This document shows, one piece after another, positions 1 through 8,333 of a stretch of DNA of 64,000 nucleotides; positions within the stretch are counted from its first letter, which is position 1; each line of letters starts with the position of its first letter. The stretch comes from Dechloromonas sp. (GTDB lineage: Bacteria; Pseudomonadota; Gammaproteobacteria; Burkholderiales; Rhodocyclaceae). The notes under the pieces were generated by a model, which was not told the origin of the DNA, did not search any database, and saw only the letters and a list, made by a program, of their open reading frames with translations. The position numbers and the translations under genes were made by a program. The stretch covers positions 28,947 to 92,946 of the forward strand of contig JAFLDQ010000002.1 in NCBI GenBank assembly GCA_017302355.1. The letters are read 5' to 3'.

Positions 1-993
1 ATCACCACCCGCAGCAGCCAAACCAGCCTGGTACAACTGCGCCGCGTCGTAACCCTGAACTGCATACACATCGGGCTGCAGCTTGTAAGTTTTAGCGTAG
101 TTCAGTCGGAAAGCCCCGTCCTTCTTGTTGTCCAGGCCATCGGCGTAATGCAGCGTGGTCAGCAGCCCCTTGCCCGCGTCGCCCATCGCTTCGAGCGTGC
201 CATCAGTCAGGAAGCCTGTCGCATAGAGGGGAATGGAAGACTTCAGGCCGGCAGCTGCATAGTCCTTGACGAACTTGGCTGCACCTGCACCCGCGAAGAA
301 GACGAAAACGGCATCTGGCTTGAGCGCTGCGATCTCGGTCAGGAAGGGCTGGAACTCGACGTTGGGGAACGGCAGGGTCATGTCCTTCACCACCTTGCCG
401 CCCGCCTGCTCGAACGCTTCCTTGAAGCCCTCGATGGACTGCTGGCCTGCTGCATACTTCCAGGTCAGCGTCACGACCTTCTTGTGCCCCTTCTCCGCAG
501 CCACCTTGCCCATCGCATAGGCTGGCTGCCAGTTCGTAAACGAAGTACGGAACAGGGTGGGCGCGCAAAGCGGACCGGTCAGTTCGTCCGCGCCGGCATT
601 GGGCACGATCATCAGCGTCTTGTTGTCGCGCGCCACCTTGGCCATGGCAAGCGCCACTCCGGAGTGCACCGTGCCCACCAGCACGTCGACCTTGTCGCGC
701 TTGATCAGCTTGTTCGCATTCTCGGTGGCCTTTGCCGGATCGGACTCGTCATCGACCGTGTAGTACTCGACCTCACGACCACCAAGTTTTCCGCCGTTTT
801 CGGCGACGTACTGTTTGAAACCGTTGGAAATTGCGGAGCCCAGGGCGGCGAAGGTTCCGGTGGCCGGAAGCATCAGACCAACCTTGATCTTTTCGTCGGC
901 GGCGTGCCCCGACGACATGCCGATGATGCCCAGGGACAGGATTCCGGCAGCAACGAGCGCGCGCGACACGCCCGAACGGGAAGAATGCAGCAT
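1..993 (-). CDS. Branched-chain-type ABC transporter substrate-binding protein (LivK-like), C-terminus cut by window edge
   Basis: Periplasmic solute receptor of the Leu/Ile/Val-binding (Peripla_BP_6) class, which delivers amino acids or aromatic acids to a Liv-type ABC importer. Reading the minus strand from the ATG at 993 gives an open frame of 331 codons to the window edge, with no stop. Residues ~1-32 form a signal peptide (basic start, hydrophobic core, cleavage near GHAADE). The mature part begins KIKVGLMLPATGTFAALGS, the family's first ligand-binding strand. A GGAG ribosome site lies 8 nt before the ATG. Family members are usually ~380-400 aa, so about 50-70 residues are missing. It follows antB by 89 nt on the same strand, so import of anthranilate or a related aromatic acid is plausible; that substrate is inference. 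The long plus-strand frame over it is a shadow. Confidence 0.9.
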   Translation of the reverse strand, partial: MLHSSRSGVSRALVAAGILSLGIIGMSSGHAADEKIKVGLMLPATGTFAALGSAISNGFKQYVAENGGKLGGREVEYYTVDDESDPAKATENANKLIKRDKVDVLVGTVHSGVALAMAKVARDNKTLMIVPNAGADELTGPLCAPTLFRTSFTNWQPAYAMGKVAAEKGHKKVVTLTWKYAAGQQSIEGFKEAFEQAGGKVVKDMTLPFPNVEFQPFLTEIAALKPDAVFVFFAGAGAAKFVKDYAAAGLKSSIPLYATGFLTDGTLEAMGDAGKGLLTTLHYADGLDNKKDGAFRLNYAKTYKLQPDVYAVQGYDAAQLYQAGLAAAGGD

Positions 994-1015
994 GTTTTCG
1001 TCTCCAGTTATTTGA

Positions 1016-1044
1016 CCTCTGCCGCCACTGCAGGCCGGCAGAGG
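1016..1044. terminator. Hairpin between antB and the substrate-binding protein gene
   Basis: Perfect 9-bp inverted repeat: CCTCTGCCG at 1016-1024 and CGGCAGAGG at 1036-1044, with an 11-nt loop. In the antAB transcription direction it is followed by TCAAATAAC rather than a U-run, so it may be a partial terminator, an attenuator or an mRNA-processing stem. In the plus direction it is followed by ATTATTTT. The function is inferred only from its position between two genes on one strand. Confidence 0.4.
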
Positions 1045-1082
1045 ATTATTTTCAGTTTGTACAGCGGGACGGAAGATAGCTG

Positions 1083-1583
1083 TCAAAGGTGATAGAAGTC
1101 CAGCACCGCGTTGATCGTGTCGTTTAGAAGCACCACGTGTTTGCGCTTGATGCGGAAGCTCTCGCCTTCCGGCCGCAACTGATAGGTCGCATGGCCGAAG
1201 AAATGGCCCGCAGTCGCAAAGCGATAGTGGTGCGTCGACCAATTCACACGGACCTCGAGGTCGCCCCTGGCGCCCCCGGGTAACTCGGCGATGCGCACGT
1301 TGGTGATCTGATGCAGCGTACGCGGCATGGGCGTCGAAGCGGCGGATTTTCCGGTGCGAATGCGGTACACGCGGTCCTCGAGCCCCGATCGATTCGCGTA
1401 GTAGATCAGCGACATACTGCGCCTTGGGTCCGTCGTGTAGGCATGCTCCGACTCCCACTGCGGAACGTGGAACTCGCTTTCCGGATCGAACATCTCGAGG
1501 TACTCGTCCCAGGCCTGCTTGTCGCACAGTTCGGCGTTGCGATAGAGGAACTGTTCGACGGCGTGTTGAAGGGTCGGGTTCAT
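1083..1583 (-). CDS. antB: Anthranilate 1,2-dioxygenase small (beta) subunit
   Basis: Structural beta subunit of a two-component Rieske ring-hydroxylating dioxygenase (SnoaL/NTF2-like cone fold). It assembles with AntA into an alpha3beta3 oxygenase that converts anthranilate to catechol with loss of CO2 and ammonia. The 166-aa product starts MNPTLQHAVEQFLYRNAELC and keeps beta-subunit landmarks: the W-DEYL-MF segment, the DPRRSMSLIYYANR region and the C-terminal KRKHVVLLNDTINAVLDFYHL-type tail. I chose the ATG at 1583 because the end of antA supplies AAGGAG just upstream, and the genes are only 4 nt apart, indicating translational coupling. An upstream in-frame extension is out-of-frame antA sequence. 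Benzoate-type beta subunits are close relatives, but the AntA match favours anthranilate. Confidence 0.88.
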   Translation of the reverse strand: MNPTLQHAVEQFLYRNAELCDKQAWDEYLEMFDPESEFHVPQWESEHAYTTDPRRSMSLIYYANRSGLEDRVYRIRTGKSAASTPMPRTLHQITNVRIAELPGGARGDLEVRVNWSTHHYRFATAGHFFGHATYQLRPEGESFRIKRKHVVLLNDTINAVLDFYHL

Positions 1584-1587
1584 CTGA

Positions 1588-2976
1588 TTACTCCTTGTTT
1601 GCCGTCTGCAGCTTCTTGTCGATGCCCTTGAGCAGGAACTGCTGCCAGGCGCCATGCTGATTCACATACAAGCCTTCCTGGGTGAACTCGGAGCCGGTCA
1701 GCACCGGCCGGATCCCGATCGCCCTGCTGTTGGCCGATTCGCCCTCGATCCACTTGTCGTGGCCGCGCGAGATGTCACTCCAGCGCTCGAGGCGAGCCTC
1801 GAAACCGCGCTGCGCTTCACGGAATTCCACCAGATCGTCCGGCGTGCCCATGCCCGACACGTTGAAGAAGTCCTCGAACTGGCGGATGCGGCTTTCGCGA
1901 TCCTTATCCGACTCACCCTTTACGCCGATGCAGTAGCTGTGGATTTCCGTCTTGTTCCAGGCGATCGGCCGGATCACACGCAGCTGCGAGCTGATCTGGT
2001 CCATGAAGAACAGGCTCGGGTAGATGTTGAGGTTGCGCAGGCGATGCATCATCCACTCCGCCTTGGCCTGGCCGTATTCCTCGACCAGCCGAGGCATGAT
2101 GTTCGCATAGCCCGGACGCACGCTCGGATTCGGCATATCGCTGAACAACAGGCTGTGGCCGTTGCGGAACGAGAAGAAACCGTCGTCGGTCTCCGCATCG
2201 CCGGCGCCGAGCTTGCTGTAGTCGAGCGTTGTCTCTACCTTGCCGCCCTTCTCCGCATTCACTTCGTGGCGATGCTTGACGGTCGCCACGTAGTTGAAGT
2301 GCACGGTGCTGACGTGGTACCCGTCCAGTCCATTCTCGCACTGCAGCTTCCAGTTGCCGTCGAACGTGTATTGCGAACGGCCCGGCAGCACCTCGAGCTC
2401 GCCGGTGGGCGATTGCGCAACCATCATGTCAAAGAACACCCTGGCATCACCGAGAAACTCCTCCAGCGTGTCAGTGCCGTCCACATCGAGACTGATGAAG
2501 ACGAAGCCCTTGTAGCTTTCGATGCGGGCCTTCTTCAGGCTGTGCTTGTCCAGATCGAAATCCGCGGCGTACTCGGAGGGGGCCTTGACCTTCACCAGCC
2601 GGCCATCGGTCTTGTAGGTCCATGCGTGGAACGGACAGGCGAAGGCCGCTGCCTTGCCCTTGCAGACACGAGTGAGCGTCGCGCCGCGGTGCTGGCAGGC
2701 GTTGACCAACGCATTGAGCTTGCCACCTGCGTCGCGCGTAATGATCATCGGCTGGCGGCCGGCCCGCATCGTCACGAAATCGTTCGGGTTGGGAATCTCG
2801 CTCTCATGGCAGGCGTAAATCCAGTTCTTCTCGAAGATCATCTCCATCTCGAGATCGAACAGTTCGGGCTCGGTAAACATGTCGCGAGCAATGCGATAGA
2901 CCCCGTCCGCAGGCCGGAAGTCCAGGCAACCTTTGACGAAATCTTGCCATTCGGCGTAGGTGCGTTCGGTATTCAT
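1588..2976 (-). CDS. antA: Anthranilate 1,2-dioxygenase large (alpha) subunit
   Basis: Catalytic Rieske non-haem iron oxygenase subunit of 462 aa. The Rieske [2Fe-2S] ligands are C94-x-H96 and C114-x2-H117. The mononuclear iron site is visible at D218, H221 and H226 in GLDGYHVSTVH, with the bridging acidic residue before it. The N-terminus (AEWQDFVKGCLDFRP, then DGVYRIARDMFTEPELF) and the SSQLRVIRPIAWNKTE block agree, from memory of the family, with AntA of Acinetobacter and Pseudomonas more than with BenA/XylX. The start at 2976 is preceded by AGGGA at proper spacing; an ATG 4 codons upstream is possible. The divergent AraC/XylS gene is the expected activator. No reductase gene (antC) follows antB within the window. 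The first reaction feeds catechol into ring cleavage. Confidence 0.9.
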   Translation of the reverse strand: MNTERTYAEWQDFVKGCLDFRPADGVYRIARDMFTEPELFDLEMEMIFEKNWIYACHESEIPNPNDFVTMRAGRQPMIITRDAGGKLNALVNACQHRGATLTRVCKGKAAAFACPFHAWTYKTDGRLVKVKAPSEYAADFDLDKHSLKKARIESYKGFVFISLDVDGTDTLEEFLGDARVFFDMMVAQSPTGELEVLPGRSQYTFDGNWKLQCENGLDGYHVSTVHFNYVATVKHRHEVNAEKGGKVETTLDYSKLGAGDAETDDGFFSFRNGHSLLFSDMPNPSVRPGYANIMPRLVEEYGQAKAEWMMHRLRNLNIYPSLFFMDQISSQLRVIRPIAWNKTEIHSYCIGVKGESDKDRESRIRQFEDFFNVSGMGTPDDLVEFREAQRGFEARLERWSDISRGHDKWIEGESANSRAIGIRPVLTGSEFTQEGLYVNQHGAWQQFLLKGIDKKLQTANKE

Positions 2977-3214
2977 GGTGTCCCTCATGTCAGGTTTGCG
3001 ACGGAACCCATTGGACACCGGGGCCGGTCGACGCACTATCCGAAGAGTTCAGGATTGCTGTCCACTTCGTCGGAAACCGGACAGGCATCACCGCGATGCG
3101 GTCAGAGGATTGCGCTGCTCGCGCAAAAGGCTATCCTTGATGCTGAAGTGAGCGTCAGACTCATTCTTGGTCCGCATTAGCCGCGGCCCGGAGCAACACT
3201 GGACAAGCGCCCCG
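2977..3214. promoter_or_regulatory. Divergent antA / araC-type control region with direct repeats
   Basis: This 238-bp non-coding region separates antA (minus) from the AraC-type regulator (plus) and must hold both promoters. The octamer AGGATTGC occurs twice in the same orientation, at 3051-3058 and 3106-3113, 55 bp apart (about five helical turns). A GCATC-N5-GATGC inverted repeat lies between them at 3085-3099. On the antA-coding strand TGAA-N6-GGATA (around 3037-3051) resembles one half of the XylS/BenR box (TGCA-N6-GGNTA) with one mismatch. These are candidate activator sites; I could not identify clear -35/-10 boxes. Confidence 0.45.
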
Positions 3215-4243
3215 ATGCCGAGACACATCGCTCCCCCTGCACACGAGTCGGCAGACACGCCGGACATCCACGTCGTTCGCCGCGACGCCGACGGTGCCCG
3301 ATCGTGGATGTCGGCCATCTGCGGCCCGCACTGGCTAAAGGTTGGCGCACCTGCCCGGCTGCAGTTCCAGCACTCGGGCAACGTGCTGAAATCAATGTCG
3401 ACCACAATGGGTTACGTCGAATACGGCACCGACGTCACGGTTGGCATCGATACCGAGACGCCACTGAACTGCTACAGCGTCAGCCTGCCGGTGACGGGCC
3501 AGCAAGAGCTTGCAGCGCGAGGCACGTTGCTCACATCGGACCGCGACACCGGCGTCATCGTCTCGCCCGACGCCAGACAGGAACTCACAATCGCCGGCAA
3601 TTGCCGCAAGATGCTGGTGGCCATCCCCAGGCTGGCGATGCGCCAGGTTCTCGAGGAACTTCTGCAGCGCCCGGCCGAGAAACCGATCGAGTTCGAGCCT
3701 GGCATGGACGCTGCCAACGGTCGCCAGGCCTCGTGGTGGCGCATGGTGCGCCACATGATCGCCGAGATGGAGAGCTCTTCAGCCGACCTCTATGGCAACA
3801 CCTATTTCTCGGCCGATCTCGAGAAAGCGCTGATAAAGGGCCTGGTTCTCACCCAACCAAGCAACTACTCAGTGGAGCTCGCACAGGCACTGGAAACAAA
3901 GCAGCCGCATTATCTTCTTCGCGCGCGTGACTTCATCCATGCCAACGCCAGAACGGATATCGCCCTTGAGGATATCGAGGCGGTAGCCGGCGTCCCTCGC
4001 TACAAGCTGTTCGAGGGTTTCAGGCAGCATTTCGGTCTATCCCCTATGGCGTATCTGAAAAAGTTCCGACTTGAACAGGTGCGCCGCTCCCTGCTGTCCG
4101 ACGGTGGCCACGGGAACGTGTCTTCAATCGCGATGGATTGGGGCTTCAATCACCTCGGCCGCTTCTCAGCCGAGTACCGCCGACTGTTCGACGAATCTCC
4201 TTCCCAGACGCTGAGCAGACATCTGGCGAAGAACAGACCCTGA
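3215..4243 (+). CDS. AraC/XylS-family transcriptional regulator, probable activator of antAB
   Basis: A 342-aa regulator. The N-terminal ~200 residues resemble the AraC-binding-like sensor domain of the XylS/BenR/AntR type (for example SVSLPVTGQQELAARG and SPDARQELTIAGNCRKMLVAI). The C-terminal ~100 residues carry two helix-turn-helix motifs: DIALEDIEAVAGVPRYKLFEGFRQ, then the second helix pair ending in the signature GFNHLGRFSAEYRRLFDESPS. It is divergent from antA across 238 bp, the classic arrangement for an aromatic-acid-responsive activator. Anthranilate as the effector is inferred from that neighbour. The start was set at the ATG at 3215; an in-frame TTG 16 codons upstream is less likely. 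No strong ribosome site is seen. Confidence 0.88.
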   Translation: MPRHIAPPAHESADTPDIHVVRRDADGARSWMSAICGPHWLKVGAPARLQFQHSGNVLKSMSTTMGYVEYGTDVTVGIDTETPLNCYSVSLPVTGQQELAARGTLLTSDRDTGVIVSPDARQELTIAGNCRKMLVAIPRLAMRQVLEELLQRPAEKPIEFEPGMDAANGRQASWWRMVRHMIAEMESSSADLYGNTYFSADLEKALIKGLVLTQPSNYSVELAQALETKQPHYLLRARDFIHANARTDIALEDIEAVAGVPRYKLFEGFRQHFGLSPMAYLKKFRLEQVRRSLLSDGGHGNVSSIAMDWGFNHLGRFSAEYRRLFDESPSQTLSRHLAKNRP

Positions 4244-4385
4244 TACGCATCCTCATTGCGCGTTCTGGCACACATCTGCACCCTGGCGTCGACCAACCCG
4301 AACACCCCGATGAGGTTCAAGCGGCGCTCCCGCGCGCGGATTATCCCTGGGAAATTCAGGCGGCACCGGCCGTGATTCATGGCAA

Positions 4386-4425
4386 CGGTGGCGCTGATCG
4401 CCGCCTTGCCCGATCAGCGCCACCG
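4386..4425. terminator. Long perfect inverted repeat between convergent genes
   Basis: A 15-bp perfect stem (4386-4400 with 4411-4425, core GGTGGCGCTGATCG / CGATCAGCGCCACC) around a 10-nt loop. It lies in the 213-bp gap between the convergent araC-type gene and the NYN-LOTUS gene. Neither side has a T-run, so it is not a classical intrinsic terminator. It could still act as a bidirectional transcription or RNA-stability barrier. I see no coding potential in the rest of the gap 4244-4456. Confidence 0.55.
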
Positions 4426-4456
4426 CGGAAGCAGAAGAACGCCGTTAGTGGCGATC

Positions 4457-5812
4457 TCAAGCCGCGTCGGGAGGGAGCTCCTGCTTGCGGGGACGTCGAC
4501 TGCGGCTCGATGGCTTGCGCGACTTCTTCGCCGGAGCCTCGTCGGCTGCCGGGACCGCCTCTGCCTCACGAGTGCCGACGTCGAGCGGTTGCGCCTCGGT
4601 GACTTCCGACACCATCGGCGCCGCTGCGGTTTTGTCCTGATCCGGCGCAGCTGTGGAAACCTCCTTCGAGGACTTGCGCGTACGCTTGCGGGACGGACTC
4701 CGTGCAGCCCCAGCCCTTGCCTGCACGTCCGCATCCTCGACCGGCCCCGCCTCGCCCGCGAGCACGGCTTCAGGTTCGGACGCGGCTGGTTGAACAGCTT
4801 GGGCTCCAGCAGCTTGGGCACTGGATTCCGTGTGGCGGCGTCTTCGCGACTTTCTCACTTCGGGCGCCGCCTCCTCGACCACTGCTTGAGTCGCAACGGG
4901 CTCGATCGGGGCCTCAGCGGCGGACACGTCCACCGGCACCTCTACGCTATCGGACGCCGGGCGAGCCCCGAGCGCATCACCTCGCGCAAGTTCGGCTGCT
5001 CCCCGATAAACAAAGGTGCGTGCCTTCTCGTCGCGGGCAAAATCCAGCAGACCGCGCGTGCGGGCCTCCTCCAGCAGATTGCCAAAGGCGCGGAAGCCGT
5101 AATAAGACTCGCTGAAGTCCGGCTTGCGCCGCTTCATCGCTTCCTTCAGCACCGACGCCCAGATCTTCCCGGTGTCGCCACGCTCGGCATAAAGCGCATC
5201 GAACGTCTGCACGGCAAACTCGATCGCCTTCATCTTGCGCGTCTCGAGTTCCTCGCGCCGCCGCTTCTCCTCCTCGGGCGAACGCCTCGCCGCAGCCTGA
5301 GCCTCTCGCGTCTCCTTTTTCGCAGCGCGCTGACTCTCGCGCACGAGGTCATCGTAGAAGATGAACTCGTCGCAATTGGCGATCAACAGATCGGACGTCG
5401 ACTGCTTGACGCCAACCCCGATGACCTGCTTCGCGTTCTCGCGCAGCTTCGAGACGAGCGGCGAGAAGTCCGAATCGCCGCTGATGATGACGAAGGTGTC
5501 GACGTGCGACTTGGTGTAGCACAGGTCGAGCGCATCCACCACGAGACGGATGTCAGCCGAATTCTTGCCGGACTGCCGCACGTGCGGAATCTCGATCAGC
5601 TCGAAATTGGCTTCATGCATCGAAGCCTTGAAGCTCTTGTAGCGATCCCAGTCGCAATACGCCTTCTTGACCACGATGCTGCCCTTGAGCAGCAGGCGCT
5701 CAAGCACGCGCTTGATGTCGAACTTTTCGTAATTCGCATCACGCACGCCGAGCGCGACGTTCTCGAAGTCGCAAAACAACGCCATGCTGACACTGTCTGA
5801 CGATGCAGCCAT
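4457..5812 (-). CDS. NYN-domain (LabA/PIN-like) protein with OST-HTH/LOTUS domain and long charged tail
   Basis: A 451-aa predicted RNA-associated protein. Residues ~10-157 form a NYN/PIN-like nuclease fold with the expected acidic residues: D15 in FCDFEN, D87 in NSADIRL, and D113/D115 in ISGDSDFSPLV. A charged, probably helical linker follows (~158-194). Residues ~195-270 (KAIEFAVQTFDALYAERG through FVYRG) match an OST-HTH/LOTUS domain, a module that binds RNA. Residues ~271-451 are low-complexity, rich in Ala/Glu/Pro and ending in a Lys/Arg/Ser-rich segment (KKSRKPSSRSRRPRKQ), so probably disordered and nucleic-acid binding. The start is the first ATG; a second at residue 10 is possible. 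It is monocistronic, 77 bp from the radA stop. The domain calls are by recognition; its target RNA is unknown. Confidence 0.85.
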   Translation of the reverse strand: MAASSDSVSMALFCDFENVALGVRDANYEKFDIKRVLERLLLKGSIVVKKAYCDWDRYKSFKASMHEANFELIEIPHVRQSGKNSADIRLVVDALDLCYTKSHVDTFVIISGDSDFSPLVSKLRENAKQVIGVGVKQSTSDLLIANCDEFIFYDDLVRESQRAAKKETREAQAAARRSPEEEKRRREELETRKMKAIEFAVQTFDALYAERGDTGKIWASVLKEAMKRRKPDFSESYYGFRAFGNLLEEARTRGLLDFARDEKARTFVYRGAAELARGDALGARPASDSVEVPVDVSAAEAPIEPVATQAVVEEAAPEVRKSRRRRHTESSAQAAGAQAVQPAASEPEAVLAGEAGPVEDADVQARAGAARSPSRKRTRKSSKEVSTAAPDQDKTAAAPMVSEVTEAQPLDVGTREAEAVPAADEAPAKKSRKPSSRSRRPRKQELPPDAA

Positions 5813-5889
5813 GTTGCTCTCCGGTCATTCCGCGTCTGCCCGATGCAGCGCGGAGATGGGTTCAGTCGGGGTTCAATCCTGCTCGGGTT

Positions 5890-7260
5890 TCATTCCAGAT
5901 CGCGCAGGCGTTCCAGCGCCTCTTCGACCCGCTCGACCGCGATCACCCTCATCCCGTCCGGCCCCTGCTTGGGTGCATTGGCCTTCGGAACGATGGCGAC
6001 GTCGAAGCCGAGCTTCGCTGCTTCCTTCAAACGGTCCTGTCCGCGGGGCGCCGGCCGGATCTCGCCGGCCAGTCCCACCTCGCCGAACACTGCCAGCCCA
6101 CGACGCAGGGGACGGCTACGCAGCGACGAGACGATGGCAAACAGGATCGCCAGATCCGCCGCGGGCTCGGCGATCTTCACGCCGCCGACCGCGTTGACAA
6201 AGACGTCCTGGTCGAAGCAGGCAATTCCTGCATGGCGGTGCAGCACGGCAAGCAGCATCGCGAGCCGGGTCTGCTCCAGGCCCACCGACAGGCGCCGCGG
6301 ATTGGGGCTGTGCGCGGCGTCGACCAGCGCCTGGATCTCGACCAGCAGCGGCCGGGTGCCCTCCTGCGTGACGAGCACGCAACTGCCTGGCACCTGCTGG
6401 CCGTGCTGCGACAGGAAGATGGCCGACGGATTGGAGACACCACGCAAACCGCGCTCGGTCATGGCGAACACGCCAAGTTCGTTCACCGCACCAAAGCGGT
6501 TCTTGAACGCGCGGATCAAGCGGAAGCTCGAATGCGTGTCGCCCTCGAAATAGAGCACGGTGTCGACGATGTGCTCAAGCACCCTGGGGCCGGCGAGCGT
6601 GCCGTCCTTCGTCACATGACCAACGAGGATCAGGCTCGTGCCGCTCTGCTTGGCAAAGCGGGTAAGCTGCGCCGCGCACTCACGCACCTGCGCGACCGAA
6701 CCCGGAGCCGACTGCAAGGTCTCGGAGTAAACCGTCTGGATTGAATCGATCACCGCGACCCGAGGCCGGCTGTCGCGCAGCGCGGCGAGGATGCGCTCGA
6801 GGTTGATCTCTGCCAGCATCTGCAGCGGTGACGCCGGAAGCTGAAGACGCTGAGCACGCAAGGCCACCTGCTCCCCCGACTCCTCTCCGCTGACATAAAC
6901 AGCGCTTTGAGTGCACGCAAGATGCGACAGCGCCTGCAGCAACAGGGTGGACTTGCCGATCCCGGGATCTCCGCCGATCAGGACCACGCCCCCGCTCACC
7001 AGTCCGCCACCGAGCACGCGGTCGAATTCGTCCATCCCGGTCGGCTGCCGGGGCTCCTCGCGCGGCTGAAGTGACGACAGCGGCTGCAGCCGCGCGGTCT
7101 GGCCGGCCAGTGCGGCAAAGCGCCCGCCCCCTGCGGCGGCCTGTTCGACGACGCCCTCCACAAGCGTGTTCCAGGCATTGCACTGGGGGCACTGCCCCTG
7201 CCAGCGAAGCTGCTGCGCGCCACACTCGGTGCAAATGTAGGCCGTCCGGCTCTTCGCCAT
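5890..7260 (-). CDS. radA: DNA repair protein RadA (Sms)
   Basis: A 456-aa RecA-related branch-migration ATPase that processes recombination intermediates. The N-terminal zinc finger has C10-x2-C13 and C24-x2-C27. Walker A is GGDPGIGKST at ~96-105. The RadA-specific KNRFG motif follows Walker B (FKNRFGAVNELGVF), and the C-terminal Lon-protease-like domain is complete (AGGVK-type region reading VGGVKIAEPAADLA). Length matches the family (450-460 aa). Its ATG overlaps the stop of the upstream lysR by one base (TGATG), so translation is probably coupled. Cotranscription with a LysR regulator is less usual than the alr/lplT neighbourhood I associate with radA in related bacteria. Confidence 0.97.
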   Translation of the reverse strand: MAKSRTAYICTECGAQQLRWQGQCPQCNAWNTLVEGVVEQAAAGGGRFAALAGQTARLQPLSSLQPREEPRQPTGMDEFDRVLGGGLVSGGVVLIGGDPGIGKSTLLLQALSHLACTQSAVYVSGEESGEQVALRAQRLQLPASPLQMLAEINLERILAALRDSRPRVAVIDSIQTVYSETLQSAPGSVAQVRECAAQLTRFAKQSGTSLILVGHVTKDGTLAGPRVLEHIVDTVLYFEGDTHSSFRLIRAFKNRFGAVNELGVFAMTERGLRGVSNPSAIFLSQHGQQVPGSCVLVTQEGTRPLLVEIQALVDAAHSPNPRRLSVGLEQTRLAMLLAVLHRHAGIACFDQDVFVNAVGGVKIAEPAADLAILFAIVSSLRSRPLRRGLAVFGEVGLAGEIRPAPRGQDRLKEAAKLGFDVAIVPKANAPKQGPDGMRVIAVERVEEALERLRDLE

Positions 7261-8180
7261 CAGGTGGCCTTTTCACCCTCGGCCGCCATCCTTGCCAGCT
7301 GTTCGCAGGCGTAGTCGGCGAAGGTGTTGATCAGCCGTGAGCGGAACTTGTCGCGCGGCACGATCACCTCCAGCGGCGTGTAGAGCGCAGGCTCCAGCGA
7401 GATGCCGACCAACCGTCCCTCGCGGATGTCGCGCAGCACCGCGGTGCGCGAGGCAATCGCAAAACCCATGCCTTGCGCGGCGAGATGTTTCACCGTCGCC
7501 AGGCTGCCTAGCTCCGCGCAGATCGGCAACTCGCTCAGCTGAATGCCGGCGGCAGCGAAGAATTCCTCTGCGATCTCGCGAATGGCATTGCCGCTGTCGC
7601 GGTTGATGAACGGGTGTCCGAGCAGATCGGCCGCCTTGAGTCGGGTCCGTCCTGCGAGTGGGTACGTCGGATCGCAGATCACCAGCAGTTCGTCGCGCGC
7701 CGCGCTGCGCCGCTCGATGGAACTCTGGTCGCTGACGATCTCGATCAGGCCGATGTCGAGATCGCGCGCGGCGACACGATCCACGGTCAACTGCGAATTT
7801 CCCACCACGACGCGCGGCACGACCCGCGGATAGCGGCGCTTGAAGCCCTCCAGCAATTGCGGCAGCCAGTAGGCGGCAATCGTCGTGCTCGTGCCGATGT
7901 TGAGCGTGCCGGCAAGTTCGTCCGTCAGTTCGGACACGCGCGACTCGAGCTCCTCTGACAAACCGAGGATCCGCTCAGCATAGGCAAGCACGAGCTCGCC
8001 GGCCGGCGTGAGGCTGATCTTGCCATGCCCACGATCAAGCAGCCGGGTATCGAAGTGCTCTTCCAGCTGCTTGATCTGAAATGTGACCGCCGGCTGGGTC
8101 ATGAACAGGTGCTCGGCCGCGCGCGTGAACGAACCGTGCTTGGCTACCGCGTGAAAAACCTGAAGTCTGCGATCCGCCAT
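7260..8180 (-). CDS. LysR-family transcriptional regulator
   Basis: A 306-aa LysR-type regulator. The N-terminal winged helix-turn-helix (residues ~1-60) contains the recognition segment GSFTRAAEHLFMTQPAVTFQIKQLEE, followed by the linker helix and a two-lobe periplasmic-binding-like effector domain (~90-300). The start at 8180 faces lplT across 153 bp, so lplT is a likely target alongside autoregulation. The gene end overlaps the start of radA by one base. The sequence has a CbbR/CysB-style look, but I cannot assign an inducer. The 8181-8333 spacer contains ATAAG repeated 8 nt apart (8188-8205) and a TATAAA at 8294-8299 that could be the lplT -10 element. Confidence 0.9.
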   Translation of the reverse strand: MADRRLQVFHAVAKHGSFTRAAEHLFMTQPAVTFQIKQLEEHFDTRLLDRGHGKISLTPAGELVLAYAERILGLSEELESRVSELTDELAGTLNIGTSTTIAAYWLPQLLEGFKRRYPRVVPRVVVGNSQLTVDRVAARDLDIGLIEIVSDQSSIERRSAARDELLVICDPTYPLAGRTRLKAADLLGHPFINRDSGNAIREIAEEFFAAAGIQLSELPICAELGSLATVKHLAAQGMGFAIASRTAVLRDIREGRLVGISLEPALYTPLEVIVPRDKFRSRLINTFADYACEQLARMAAEGEKAT

Positions 8181-8333
8181 GATCCGAATAAGTGTGTTTT
8201 ATAAGCGGGATTAGATCACAAAACCTGCTCGATCTCATGTCCATCCAACTTGGCCCGCGCTGGCGTGCCAGCACACGTGACGCAGGTTCATGTTATAAAC
8301 CGCGATCACGACATTGCGACACTTGCCTACACG

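Noticed and set aside
148..1092. 314-codon plus-strand frame at the left edge
   Set aside because: Minus strand gives a clear signal peptide and LivK-type receptor over the same bases.
1654..3180. A 508-codon plus-strand frame over antA
   Set aside because: Shadow of antA, which has intact Rieske and iron motifs on the minus strand.
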